A stretch of 64,000 nucleotides of DNA from NCBI RefSeq assembly GCF_003386285.1, contig NZ_QPNC01000008.1:124001-188000 (forward strand), given 5' to 3'. How positions within the stretch are numbered: the first letter of the stretch is position 1; every line of letters starts with the position of its first letter. Positions 26,095 through 34,440 of this stretch are shown in pieces. The position numbers and the translations under genes are program-made. Source of the stretch: Nocardiopsis sp. FIRDI 009 (GTDB taxonomy: Bacteria > Actinomycetota > Actinomycetes > Streptosporangiales > Streptosporangiaceae). The notes under the pieces are model-generated. The model was given only the letters and a program-made list of their open reading frames with translations. It had not been told where the DNA came from and did no database searches.

Positions 26095-26202
26095 TCAGCC
26101 CGCCGCGCCGAAGCCGATGAGCACGGGCCCGGTCGGCGCCGCCCCCGCCCGGTGGACGGTGGCGAGGCGCCGTTCGGTCGAGCGCTGCGCGTCGCGTTCC
26201 AT
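26095..26202 (-). CDS. 35-residue ORF upstream of the SDR gene (microprotein or leader)
   Basis: The frame starts MERDAQRSTERRLATV and ends with LIGFGAAG. An AAAGGAG lies eight bases before the ATG, the best ribosome binding site in this divergent region, and the stop is five bases before the SDR start, which has none of its own. That arrangement suggests a translated leader that hands ribosomes to the SDR gene. The peptide is basic at first, with no signal or membrane segment. I recognise no family. Confidence 0.5.
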   Translation of the reverse strand: MERDAQRSTERRLATVHRAGAAPTGPVLIGFGAAG

Positions 26203-26239
26203 CGTTCCGCTCCTTTCGGTGCCGTCCCGGCTAGAGTCG

Positions 26240-26269
26240 GTCGCACGCGGCCGAGGTCACAAGTCGCAC
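26240..26269. promoter_or_regulatory. Direct repeats between photoreceptor-like regulator and SDR unit
   Basis: GTCGCAC occurs at 26240-26246 and again at 26263-26269, 23 bp apart, about two helical turns. It lies between the divergent starts at 26202 and 26297. CarH/LitR-type regulators bind direct repeats near their divergent promoters, so this is a reasonable candidate site. Confidence 0.35.
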
Positions 26270-26296
26270 CGCTTTCGCAACGTTTCGGGAGGCGCC

Positions 26297-27286
26297 GTGC
26301 CCGACGCGCTCACCCCCGGGGCGGCGGCCCGCCTGCTCGGCGTCGCGACCTCGACCCTGCGCAGCTGGGACCGGCGCTACGGCGTCGGCCCCCGCGGCCG
26401 CAGCCCGGGTGGACACCGCCGCTACACGCCCGACGACATCGCCCGGCTGCGCGAGCTGTGCCGCCTGGTCGGCGAGGGCGTGCCCCCGGCCGACGCGGCG
26501 GAGCGGGTGCGAGGCGGCGCCGCCACCGTCGAAGCTCCGCGCCGAGCCGCGCCACCGCCCCCTCGGACCTGCGACGATCGGGCCGACCGGGCGACCCCGA
26601 CCCTCCAGGGGGTGGTCCACGCGGCGACGCGCCTGGACGCCGACCTGGTGGAGGCGATCCTGGAGGACGCCCTCCGCACCAGGGGCGTGGTGGCCGCCTG
26701 GGAGGAGCTGGCGATGCCCCTGCTGTACGGGATGGGCCGCAGGTGGGAGGCGACGACGCGGTACGTGGAGGTCGAACACCTGCTGTCGTGGTGCGTGTCG
26801 TCCGCGCTGCGCCGGGTGCGCGGGCCCGCCCGCGCACCGGCCGTCGAGCCCTGCGGGGAACGTCCGGTGCTCCTGGCCTGCGGCCCGCACGAGGCGCACA
26901 GCCTGCCTCTGGAGGCCCTGGCCGCCGCGTTGCGGGAGGCCGGGGAGCCCCACCGGGTGCTCGGCGCCTGCACCCCGGCGGAGGCGACGGTGGCCGCGGT
27001 CCGCCGCATCGCCCCCCGCGCCGTGGTCGTGTGGTGCCACGGAGCCGACCGCTCGGGCGGGGCGGCCCTGCTGGCGACGGCGCGGGCGGTCTCCGGAGCC
27101 CGCCCGCGGACCCGCCTGTTCACCGCCGGTCCCGGTTGGCGGCCGGTTCCCGGCGCCGCCCGGGCGCGCGACGGCCACCTCACGTCGCTGGCCGCGGCCG
27201 TGCGCGTCCTGGCGCCCCGTGCGGGGTCGTCGGACCGGGCCGGGGCGGGGCCACCGGAGAGGACCGCCACGGGCGGGACGCCCTAG
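26297..27286 (+). CDS. MerR-family regulator with B12-binding photoreceptor domain (CarH/LitR-like)
   Basis: A 329-residue regulator. Residues 1-72 are a MerR winged helix (GVATSTLRSWDRRYGVGPRG, GGHRRYTPDDIARLRELC). Residues ~100-180 form the helical cap with the diagnostic Trp-x9-Glu-His: W150, E160, H161 in RRWEATTRYVEVEHLLSW. Residues ~188-300 are the cobalamin Rossmann domain, with Glu-Ala-His at 199-201 in place of the usual E-x-H-x-x-G (the Gly is Pro here), so His201 may ligate the cobalt. Such proteins bind adenosylcobalamin, tetramerise in the dark and release DNA in light. GTG 26297 has GGGAGG upstream. The divergent microORF-SDR unit is the obvious target. Confidence 0.85.
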   Translation: MPDALTPGAAARLLGVATSTLRSWDRRYGVGPRGRSPGGHRRYTPDDIARLRELCRLVGEGVPPADAAERVRGGAATVEAPRRAAPPPPRTCDDRADRATPTLQGVVHAATRLDADLVEAILEDALRTRGVVAAWEELAMPLLYGMGRRWEATTRYVEVEHLLSWCVSSALRRVRGPARAPAVEPCGERPVLLACGPHEAHSLPLEALAAALREAGEPHRVLGACTPAEATVAAVRRIAPRAVVVWCHGADRSGGAALLATARAVSGARPRTRLFTAGPGWRPVPGAARARDGHLTSLAAAVRVLAPRAGSSDRAGAGPPERTATGGTP

Positions 27287-27335
27287 ACTCCTGGGTAGGA
27301 CCGGACCAGCCGGTCACCGACCCGCCAGGAGCTCC

Positions 27336-27836
27336 ATGGAAACGGCGCCGGCCTCGCCCACCGGCGGCCCCGATACCAGGTCGCGGACCGAACTCTACGA
27401 CGCCCTCCAGGACGGCGGTCAGCGGCTCGCGGTCGGACTGGTGCGCCTCCTGCACCGGATGGCGGCCCACAGCGGGATGAACCCGACGGACTTCCAGTGC
27501 TACACGCTGCTGCGCGTGTCCGGCACCCTCACGCCGGGGGAGATCGCCGACAGCCTGTGCCTGTCCACCGGGTCCGTCACCGGGGTCCTCGACCGGTTGG
27601 AGGAGCGGGGCCTCGTGGAGCGGACCCGGCACCCCCAGGACCGGCGCAAGATCGCGGTGCGGCTCACCGAGGGGGCCGAACGGCTCGCCGCCGTCTCCTC
27701 CCCCGGCATGCGCGCGGCCATGACGGAGCTGCACGAGCACTACTCCGACGGCGAACTGGCCGTCATCGCCGACTGGTTGGGCCGCGTCGGCGCGACACTG
27801 GACGGGGTGGTCCGCGCTCCGCGGCCCCCGGCCTGA
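27336..27836 (+). CDS. MarR-family transcriptional regulator
   Basis: A 166-residue winged-helix regulator. The recognition region reads LTPGEIADSLCLSTGSVTGV followed by LDRLEERGLVERTRHPQDRR, with the conserved Asp-Arg wing, then KIAVRLTEGA. ATG 27336 follows CCAGGAG. It lies 49 bp downstream of the photoreceptor-like gene on the same strand, so the two may be co-transcribed. In other actinomycetes light regulators of the LitR type sit in regulator-rich clusters, but a functional link here is unproven. Confidence 0.88.
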   Translation: METAPASPTGGPDTRSRTELYDALQDGGQRLAVGLVRLLHRMAAHSGMNPTDFQCYTLLRVSGTLTPGEIADSLCLSTGSVTGVLDRLEERGLVERTRHPQDRRKIAVRLTEGAERLAAVSSPGMRAAMTELHEHYSDGELAVIADWLGRVGATLDGVVRAPRPPA

Positions 27837-27902
27837 GATCCCCGCCCCCGCATCGGAGAAACCCGGGTGACACAGGTCCCGCACTGTCATGATGGGGACG
27901 AC

Positions 27903-28694
27903 ATGGAACTGAACGGACGCCCCGTCAACACCGGGGAACTCGCCAGCCTCGCCCTGCACGGATACGGCCACTTCACGACCATGCTCGTCACGGACCTGCG
28001 CGTCCGCGGCCTGGACCTGCACACCGAACGCCTCGCCCGCGACTGCCGGACCCTGTTCGGCACCGAACCGGACCTGCCCCGCGTGCGCGAGCTGGCCCGC
28101 CGCGCCGCCCGCTCCCGCCCCTCGCCCTGTGTCGTGCGCGTGACCGTCTTCGACCCGGACATGGACCTGGGCCGCCCCGCCGCCCGCGCGTTCCCCCAGA
28201 TCCTGGTCACCACCCGCCCCGCGCCCGACCCGGACGCCCCGCCGCGCCCGCTGCGCCTGGGCACCCGGCCGTTCGTCCGCGACACTCCCCAGGTCAAGAG
28301 CACCGGCCTGTTCGGCTCGATCCACCAGCGCCGCGCGGCCCAGCTCGACGGCCACGACGACGCCCTGTTCACCGGGTCGGACGGCCGCGTCGCCGAGGGA
28401 CCCACCTGGAACATCGGCTTCCTGGACGGCGACGGCCTGGTCTGGCCGCACGCGCCGTGCCTGCCGGGCGTGACCGCGCGACTGGTCGAGCGGGCCGCCG
28501 TCGACCTGGGCGTCCCGGTCTCCACCCGCCCCGTCCCGGCCGCGTCCTGCACACGGATGGCGGGCGCGTTCGTCACCAACGCCACGACCGGTGTGCGCCC
28601 GGTGACCGCGATCGACGGTGTCCACCTGCCGCGTTCGGTCCTCATCGACCGGCTCGCCGATGCCTACGCCGCCCTCCCCGGCCAGCCGCTCTGA
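27903..28694 (+). CDS. Class IV aminotransferase-family protein (ADC lyase-like)
   Basis: A 263-residue PLP enzyme-fold protein. The segment QVKSTGLFGSIHQRRAAQLD places the PLP-binding Lys in V-K-S-T, and ALFTGSDGRVAEGPTWNIGF is the class IV E-G-x-x-x-N-I signature. Length and form fit D-amino-acid aminotransferase or 4-amino-4-deoxychorismate lyase (PabC), but no pabAB genes are near. ATG 27903 is chosen because it gives the family's usual N-terminus (MELNGRPVNTG). The role is therefore open among these. Confidence 0.8.
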   Translation: MELNGRPVNTGELASLALHGYGHFTTMLVTDLRVRGLDLHTERLARDCRTLFGTEPDLPRVRELARRAARSRPSPCVVRVTVFDPDMDLGRPAARAFPQILVTTRPAPDPDAPPRPLRLGTRPFVRDTPQVKSTGLFGSIHQRRAAQLDGHDDALFTGSDGRVAEGPTWNIGFLDGDGLVWPHAPCLPGVTARLVERAAVDLGVPVSTRPVPAASCTRMAGAFVTNATTGVRPVTAIDGVHLPRSVLIDRLADAYAALPGQPL

Positions 28695-28904
28695 CCGGGG
28701 CGCTCCCCTCACCCCCACCCGTCGTCCGTTCCGTCACGGTTGATGGGTGAAACTCCCGGATCACTCCGATGGGGACCCACGCCCCACCCGGCTCTACCAT
28801 CCGGAATACACCGGCCGTGACCTGCACGGACGACATCTCGACACCGGACACCGCCGTCCCGGCCAGCAAGGCAGCCGACCGTCCGGGGCTGGGGAGGAGC
28901 CACC

Positions 28905-30518
28905 ATCTCAACCCTGCGCGACTACATACGGGAACACACCAACCCCCCGGTCTTCTTCACGTCCGGGGTCGTGATCCTCGCCTTCGTCACCGTCGGCATC
29001 ATCGCCACCGAACCCCTGCTCAACGCGGCGACGGCCACGCGCGACTGGATCGGGAACCAGCTCGGCTGGCTCTACGTCCTGTGCACGACGTTCTTCCTCG
29101 GCCTGGCCGTCTTCCTCATGCTCAGCCGGTTCGGCCGGATCCGGCTCGGCCCGGACGACTCGCGGCCGGAGTTCAGCACCCTGGCCTGGTTCGCCATGCT
29201 CTTCACCACCGGGATGGGCATCGGTCTGGTGTTCTGGGGCGTGTCCGAACCGATCCACCACCTGACCTGGCCGAGGAACTCCGACTTCCTCGTGCCCGAG
29301 GGCCAGGCGCCCCCGGTCGAGGCCGCCGACGAGGCGCTCGCCCTGAGCTTCTTCCACTGGAGCTTCCACCCGTGGGCGATCTACATCGCGCTCGGCATGT
29401 CGCTGGGCTACTTCACGTTCCGCAAGAACCTGCCGCTGCGCCCGGCCTCGGCCCTGTACCCGCTGATCGGCGACCGCGCGTTCGGCTGGCCGGGCAACCT
29501 CGTGGACATCCTGGCGGTGTTCGGCACGCTCTTCGGCCTGGCCACGTCCCTGGGCCTGGGCACACTCCAGATCAACGGCGGCCTCAGCCACGTGTTCGGC
29601 CTGCCCGTCAACCAGACGATGCAGTCGCTCATCATCGTCGTCATCACCAGCATCGCCCTGCTGAGCGTCCTGGCCGGGATCGACAAGGGCATCCGGCGCC
29701 TGTCCGTCATCAACCTGTGGCTGGCGTTCGCACTGCTCATCGTCGTCTTCCTGTTCGGGCCCAAGCTGTGGATGATGAGCACCATGACCACGGCCGCGGG
29801 GGAGTACTTCGCCGCCCTCATCCCCCTCAGCCTGTCCTTCCCGAGCCCGCTCGCCGACCCGCAGGCGGCCCGGTGGACCACCACGTGGAGCATCTTCTAC
29901 TGGGGCTGGTGGATCTCCTGGGCGCCGTTCGTCGGCATCTTCCTGGCCCGGATCTCCTACGGGCGCACCATCCGCGAGTTCGTGGTCGGCGCGCTGTTCG
30001 CCCCGGTGATCGTCTCCGTCCTGTGGTTCGGGGTCTTCGGCGGGTCCGGCCTGTACTACGAGCTCTTCGAGGGCGCGGGCCTGTCCGAGCTCAACGAGGA
30101 GGACCGCGCGTTCCGGCTCGTGGACGTGATGTTCTCGTTCTCACCGGCGCTGGGCAACGCGATCGCGCTGCTGCTCATCCTCGTGGTCACGATCTTCTTC
30201 GTCACCTCCTCCGACTCCGGGTCGCTGGTGGTCGACACGCTGACCAACGGCGGCGACACCCACCCCGTGCGGGGGCAGCGCGCGTTCTGGGCGATCTCCG
30301 AGGGCGCCGTGACGCTGGTCCTGCTCGTCCTGGGCGGCGCGGACGCCCTGTCCGCCCTCCAGGCCGCCTCGGTCGTGACCGGCCTCCCCTTCGCGGTGAT
30401 CCTGCTGTTCATGCTGTGGGGCCTGGGCCGGGCGCTGGCCGAGGAGCCGCCGGCCGGCGCCGCGCGGAGCGACGCCGGCCGGGAGCGGCGCACCGCCCCG
30501 AGGCCCCGGAGCGAGTGA
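28905..30518 (+). CDS. BCCT-family betaine/choline/carnitine transporter with apparent ATC start
   Basis: A 537-residue transporter with twelve helices. The substrate-helix signature WFAMLFTTGMGIGLVFWGVS and the later SFFHWSFHPWAIY and TTWSIFYWGWWISWAPF are BCCT hallmarks. No ATG or GTG lies in frame between a TGA at 28818 and GTG 28971, yet GGGGAGGAG (28891-28899) is five bases before an ATC at 28905, after which comes STLRDYIREHTNPPVFFTSG, which fits the family N-terminus. ATC may be a rare start, a mutation of ATG or a sequencing error; GTG 28971 would cut into the first helix. Likely imports an osmoprotectant. Confidence 0.88.
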   Translation: MSTLRDYIREHTNPPVFFTSGVVILAFVTVGIIATEPLLNAATATRDWIGNQLGWLYVLCTTFFLGLAVFLMLSRFGRIRLGPDDSRPEFSTLAWFAMLFTTGMGIGLVFWGVSEPIHHLTWPRNSDFLVPEGQAPPVEAADEALALSFFHWSFHPWAIYIALGMSLGYFTFRKNLPLRPASALYPLIGDRAFGWPGNLVDILAVFGTLFGLATSLGLGTLQINGGLSHVFGLPVNQTMQSLIIVVITSIALLSVLAGIDKGIRRLSVINLWLAFALLIVVFLFGPKLWMMSTMTTAAGEYFAALIPLSLSFPSPLADPQAARWTTTWSIFYWGWWISWAPFVGIFLARISYGRTIREFVVGALFAPVIVSVLWFGVFGGSGLYYELFEGAGLSELNEEDRAFRLVDVMFSFSPALGNAIALLLILVVTIFFVTSSDSGSLVVDTLTNGGDTHPVRGQRAFWAISEGAVTLVLLVLGGADALSALQAASVVTGLPFAVILLFMLWGLGRALAEEPPAGAARSDAGRERRTAPRPRSE

Positions 30519-30565
30519 GGGGGCCACGTGGACCAGCCGCAGACCCAGACCCGTAGGAGGCGAAC

Positions 30566-31033
30566 GTGACACGCAAGAAGTTCGGCAACCCCTTCCACGG
30601 GGTGATGGACATGATCACCGAGATGAACCGGATCTCCGAGACCATGTCCTCGGGCGAGATCAGCCACGCCGGGGAGCGCGAACGCGGCTTCGCCGACGCC
30701 TGGAGCCCGCCGACCGACATCCTCGCGCGCGGCGACGACCTGGTGATCCGCTGCGAACTCCCGGGGGTCTTCGAGGACGACGTGACGGTCAGCCTCAGCC
30801 AGAACGTCCTCACCATCAGCGGCCAGCGCCGCCGGGACGAGGACGACGTCGTGTACTACTCGTCGGAGCGGTACATGGGCGCGTTCCGCCGCGACATCAG
30901 CCTTCCCGAGAACATCGGGGACGAGGACGTCGACGCGACCTACGGGGAGGGGCTGCTGGAGGTGACCGTGCACGGCGCGGCCAACGCCGCCGCACCCACC
31001 CCGATCGCGATCAGCCGGCGCCGGCGCCGCTGA
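30566..31033 (+). CDS. Hsp20/alpha-crystallin small heat-shock protein
   Basis: A 155-residue cytosolic holdase chaperone. The alpha-crystallin domain runs from about residue 45 (SPPTDILARGDDLVIRCELP) to 145, with VSLSQNVLTISGQRR and the conserved AxxxxGxL motif seen as ATYGEGLLEVTV, which closes the fold. GTG 30566 is preceded by AGGAGG. It follows the BCCT gene by 47 bp, so the two may share transcripts under osmotic or heat stress. A strong hairpin two bases past the stop ends the unit. Confidence 0.9.
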   Translation: MTRKKFGNPFHGVMDMITEMNRISETMSSGEISHAGERERGFADAWSPPTDILARGDDLVIRCELPGVFEDDVTVSLSQNVLTISGQRRRDEDDVVYYSSERYMGAFRRDISLPENIGDEDVDATYGEGLLEVTVHGAANAAAPTPIAISRRRRR

Positions 31034-31035
31034 GA

Positions 31036-31066
31036 CGGGCCCGCCGGACGGGGCGGGGCGGGCCCG
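31036..31066 (+). terminator. Hairpin terminating the BCCT-hsp20 unit
   Basis: CGGGCCCGCC (31036-31045) pairs exactly with GGCGGGCCCG (31057-31066) around an 11-base loop, two bases after the hsp20 stop. There is no T-run. Confidence 0.55.
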
Positions 31067-31184
31067 CACGGGCGCCGAACTTCTTCTCCTCGGCGCTGTG
31101 GCCACACGACGGGAACCGGGCGCGGTCCCAGGGCGACTGTCACGGTGAACGGCCGCGTCCGCGGCCCGACCACGGAGTCATTCG

Positions 31185-31811
31185 ATGCACCAGCGCACGA
31201 CCCGTTCCGCCACCGCGGCGGCCCTGTTCGCCCTGGCCCTCACCGCCTGCGGCGGGGGCGGCGAACAGGAGGAGAACCCCACCGGGGAGGCCGCCGAGGC
31301 CACGGCGGCCGACGGTTTCGAGATCACCGACCCCTGGATCAAGGCGGTCACCCAGGACGAGGGGATGACCGGTGTCTTCGGTGAGATCACCAACAGTTCC
31401 GGGAGCGAGATGACCATCGTCGCCGCCGAGGCCGACGGCGCGGACATGGTCCAGCTCCACGAGGGCACCCTGGAGGGCGCCGACGCCAGCATGAGCGAGA
31501 TGGAGGGCGGCTTCGTCGTCCCGGCGGGCGGCACCTACACCCTGGAGCCCGGCGGGGACCACATCATGCTCATGGAGCTGACCCGGGACCTGGCCGCGGG
31601 TGACGACCTCACGATCACCGTGGAGTTCGAGGACGGCTCGACCACCACGTTCGACGCGGCCATCCGCCCCTACACCGGCGCCAACGAGGACTACGGCGAC
31701 ATGGAGGGCGAGGACATGGGCGACATGGACGGCGACCACGAGGGCCACGGCGACGGCTCGGACACGGGCGAGGACGGTGGCGGCTCCGACGACGGATACG
31801 GGGACGAGTGA
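31185..31811 (+). CDS. PCu(A)C-type copper chaperone lipoprotein
   Basis: A 208-residue lipoprotein (lipobox LTAC in FALALTACGGGG), exposed at the cell surface. The PCu(A)C domain covers residues ~45-165: FEITDPWIKAVTQDEGMTGV, the Cu(I) ligands in MVQLHEG, MSEMEGG and HIMLMEL, matching the H-x-x-M..M..H-x-M scheme. The tail after residue 165 is rich in Asp, Gly, His and Met and could bind extra metal. It overlaps the start of the DyP peroxidase gene; in Streptomyces a similar chaperone and peroxidase pair (EcuC/DtpA) helps copper delivery. The link is by family and context. Confidence 0.85.
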   Translation: MHQRTTRSATAAALFALALTACGGGGEQEENPTGEAAEATAADGFEITDPWIKAVTQDEGMTGVFGEITNSSGSEMTIVAAEADGADMVQLHEGTLEGADASMSEMEGGFVVPAGGTYTLEPGGDHIMLMELTRDLAAGDDLTITVEFEDGSTTTFDAAIRPYTGANEDYGDMEGEDMGDMDGDHEGHGDGSDTGEDGGGSDDGYGDE

Positions 31812-33058
31812 TGGCCGACCCCAGACCCGACGACGAGACACGCGGCGGCCGGGTGAGCCGCCGGGGCCTGCTCCTGGGCGGCGCGGCCGGGCTCGGGGCC
31901 GCGGGGATCGGCGCGGCCGGGGCCACCGCCGCGCACCGACTGGTCGGGGGGACCGACCCGGCTCCCGGATCGGAGTCGGCGCCCCCGCACGGCGGCCGGA
32001 CCGTGCCCTTCCACGGCCGACACCAGGCCGGGGTGGAGACGCCGCCGCAGGCGCACGCCACGTTCGTCGCGCTCGACCTGAACGAGGACGCCGACGCCGA
32101 CGCCGTGCGGCGACTCATGGTCATCCTCAGCGACAACGCCGCCCGCCTCACCCAGGGCAGCCCCTCCCTCACCGACACCGAGCCCGAACTGGCCGAGGTC
32201 CCGGCCCGGCTGACCACCACCTTCGGGTTCGGGCGCGGACTGGTCGAACGGGTGGACCCCGACGCCGTGCCCGAGTGGCTGGGACCGCTGCCGGAGTTCG
32301 AGCAGGACGACCTGCGCCCGGAGTGGGGTGAGGCCGACCTGCTCGTCCAGGTCTGCTCGGACGACCCGGTGACCGTCTCCCACGCGGTGCGGATGATGGT
32401 CCGGGACGCCCGCCCCTTCGGTCGGCCGCGCTGGTCCCAGAGCGGCTTCCGGCGCTCCTACGGCTCCCAGCCGGACGGCACCACGATGCGCAACCTCATG
32501 GGCCAGGTGGACGGCACCGTCAACCCGAAGCCGGGGACGGAGGACTTCGACCACCTCGTCTGGGGCGGGCGCGGCCCGGACTGGATGGCCGGGGGCACCA
32601 GCATCGTGCTGCGCCGGATCGCCACCGACCTGGACACCTGGGACGAGATCGACCGACCCGCCCGCGAGGCGGTGGTGGGGCGCCGCCTGGCCGACGGCGC
32701 TCCGCTGACCGGCGAGAACGAACACGACGAGGTGGACCTGGCGGCCACCGGCCCCGACGGCCTGACCGTCATCCCCTCGTTCGCGCACGTGCGGCGGGCA
32801 CGGACCGGCAACCCGGACGAGCGGATCTTCCGCCGCGGCTACAACTACGACCTGCGCGACGGAGCGGGGGGCGAGGCCGGGCTGCTCTTCGCCTCCTACC
32901 AGGCGGACCCGCTGCGCCAGTTCGTCCCCATCCAGCGCCGGTTGGACGAGCTCGACCTGCTCAACGAGTGGGTCACGGCCGTGGGATCGGCGGTGTTCGC
33001 CATTCCTCCCGGATGCGAGGAGGGGGGATATGTCGGCAGCACACTCCTGGAGGGATGA
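31811..33058 (+). CDS. Tat-exported DyP-type heme peroxidase (DtpA/EfeB-like)
   Basis: A 415-residue heme peroxidase. A Tat signal (VSRRGLLLGGAAGLGAAG) leads to the DyP fold. The catalytic G-x-x-D-G is in LMGQVDGTVNPKPGTE, and the heme-ligand His region is around IPSFAHVRRA; HARTGNP-like end follows (ARTGNPDERIFRRGYNYDLR). The ATG at 31811 shares its A with the preceding TGA; GTG 31808 is an alternative. Together with the copper chaperone it may protect from peroxide during copper-enzyme maturation, or handle heme iron; no EfeU/EfeO genes are present. Confidence 0.9.
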   Translation: MADPRPDDETRGGRVSRRGLLLGGAAGLGAAGIGAAGATAAHRLVGGTDPAPGSESAPPHGGRTVPFHGRHQAGVETPPQAHATFVALDLNEDADADAVRRLMVILSDNAARLTQGSPSLTDTEPELAEVPARLTTTFGFGRGLVERVDPDAVPEWLGPLPEFEQDDLRPEWGEADLLVQVCSDDPVTVSHAVRMMVRDARPFGRPRWSQSGFRRSYGSQPDGTTMRNLMGQVDGTVNPKPGTEDFDHLVWGGRGPDWMAGGTSIVLRRIATDLDTWDEIDRPAREAVVGRRLADGAPLTGENEHDEVDLAATGPDGLTVIPSFAHVRRARTGNPDERIFRRGYNYDLRDGAGGEAGLLFASYQADPLRQFVPIQRRLDELDLLNEWVTAVGSAVFAIPPGCEEGGYVGSTLLEG

Positions 33059-33083
33059 GCTCCGGGATGTCAGTATGTAGCCC

Positions 33084-33647
33084 ATGACGGAGCGCCCACC
33101 GCTGCGCACGGTACGCGCCGGGGTCTTCACCTCGGTGTGCGCCTCGGTGTCGGTGGCCGGTCACGCCCTCTCGTCCGGGCACGGTGTCCCCCTGGTCGGC
33201 CTGCTCGTCGGATCGGCCCTGGTCTACGGGCTGGCCTGGGCCGTGACCGGCCGCGAACGGGGTTTGGGCGCGATCACCGGCTGGATGGCCTGGTCCCAGT
33301 CGGCGCTCCACCTCGTGTACACGACCGCGCAGTCGGTGGGCCCGACCGGCCACCACCGCTCCTACGACGACGCGCTGGCGGCGGCCTCCGGCAGCGGCGG
33401 CATGCTGGCCGTTCACGCGGTCGCCGGGGCCGTGTGCGCCTGGTGGCTGCGCCAGGGCGAGGCCGCGCTCTTCGCCTACCTGCGCCTGGTCGCCGCCGCG
33501 CTGCTGCCGTTCCTGACGCTGGTCACGACGGCGCGGATCCGGACCCGGTCGCCGGGGGCGCGGCCGACGACGCCTCGGCGCGGCCGGGCGAGCGCGCTCT
33601 ACCTGCGGCACAGCCTGGTGTTGAGGGGACCTCCGGTGTTCGGCTGA
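33084..33647 (+). CDS. Membrane protein of the copper/DyP locus
   Basis: A 187-residue protein with four hydrophobic segments (about 12-50, 60-80, 105-125 and 130-150). His residues lie at membrane edges (GHALSSGHG, SALHLVYTTAQ, GPTGHHRSYDD), a pattern seen in actinomycete membrane proteins next to PCu(A)C and peroxidase genes. The last 40 residues are Arg/Pro-rich and probably cytoplasmic. It follows the peroxidase by 25 bp, so the three genes form one unit. A role in copper handling is inference. Confidence 0.7.
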   Translation: MTERPPLRTVRAGVFTSVCASVSVAGHALSSGHGVPLVGLLVGSALVYGLAWAVTGRERGLGAITGWMAWSQSALHLVYTTAQSVGPTGHHRSYDDALAAASGSGGMLAVHAVAGAVCAWWLRQGEAALFAYLRLVAAALLPFLTLVTTARIRTRSPGARPTTPRRGRASALYLRHSLVLRGPPVFG

Positions 33648-33818
33648 GGCCCGCCCCGCGCACCGCCCCGCGAGCGTCGCCGCACCGGCGCGGATCCGGG
33701 CACGCGCGGGCCCCGGTTCGGGCAGACGCCTCCGCTCCCGCCCCACGCGTTCCGTCCCTGGTCGGCGCAGTCCGCACCGGGTCGTCCGGACGCGTCCAGA
33801 ACCAGGAGAGAGCCCCCC

Positions 33819-34355
33819 ATGCCCGTCGAGACCACCCCCGTGGACGGAGAACTGGAGCGCCTGGCCTTCGCCGCGCGCGACGGATCCGCCACCGCCCTGG
33901 ACGCCCTCGTCCGCAGGACCAGGCCCACCGTGATCCGACACATCGCCCGCCGGGTGCCCGCGGGCCGGGTCGAGGAACTCACCCAGGAGACCTACCTGCG
34001 GGCCCTGTGCGGTCTGCCCCGGTTCGCCGGGCGGGCGCCCGTGCGGTCGTGGCTGCTGGCGATCGCCCGCAACACCGTCGCCGACGGCTACCGCAGCGAG
34101 GCGGCCCGGCCGCGGTGCGTCAGCACCGACGACTGGGACCGGCTGTCCGTGCGGTTCACCCGCTTCGACGAACACCTGGCCCTGCTCGACCTGCTGGACG
34201 GGCTCGCGCCCGAGCGGCGGCAGGCGTTCGTGCTCACCCAGGTCGAGGGTCTGACCTACGCCGAGGCGGCCCGGATCGCCGGGGTCCCCGTGGGCACCAT
34301 CCGCTCCCGGGTCTCCCGGGCCCGGGAGGAGCTGCTGCGCGGTTTCACCGGCTGA
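33819..34355 (+). CDS. ECF-subfamily RNA polymerase sigma factor
   Basis: A 178-residue sigma factor. Region 2 contains RVEELTQETYLRALCGLPRF and RSWLLAIARNTVADGYR; region 4 contains LAPERRQAFVLTQVEGLTYA followed by EAARIAGVPVGTIRSRVSRA. The ATG follows CCAGGAGAG. No anti-sigma factor gene is next to it, so control may be by transcription or an unlinked partner. It comes 171 bp after the copper/DyP unit and may direct it, which is speculation. Confidence 0.9.
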   Translation: MPVETTPVDGELERLAFAARDGSATALDALVRRTRPTVIRHIARRVPAGRVEELTQETYLRALCGLPRFAGRAPVRSWLLAIARNTVADGYRSEAARPRCVSTDDWDRLSVRFTRFDEHLALLDLLDGLAPERRQAFVLTQVEGLTYAEAARIAGVPVGTIRSRVSRAREELLRGFTG

Positions 34356-34371
34356 TCCCGCCGAACACGCG

Positions 34372-34406
34372 ACAGCGGGTGAGGGGCTGTCCACCTCACC
34401 CGCTGT
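34372..34406. terminator. 13-bp stem-loop between convergent sigma factor and M16 genes
   Basis: The arm 34372-34384 (ACAGCGGGTGAGG) pairs perfectly with 34394-34406 (CCTCACCCGCTGT) around a nine-base loop. It lies between converging genes and probably stops transcripts from both. Confidence 0.7.
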
Positions 34407-34440
34407 TCACGGCCGCGCTCCGGCGGAAACCGCCTCCGGG

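Noticed and set aside
28695..28904. Possible riboswitch before the BCCT gene
   Set aside because: I could not match the sequence to a known aptamer (glycine, ydaO or guanidine type) and no strong terminator/antiterminator pair is visible.
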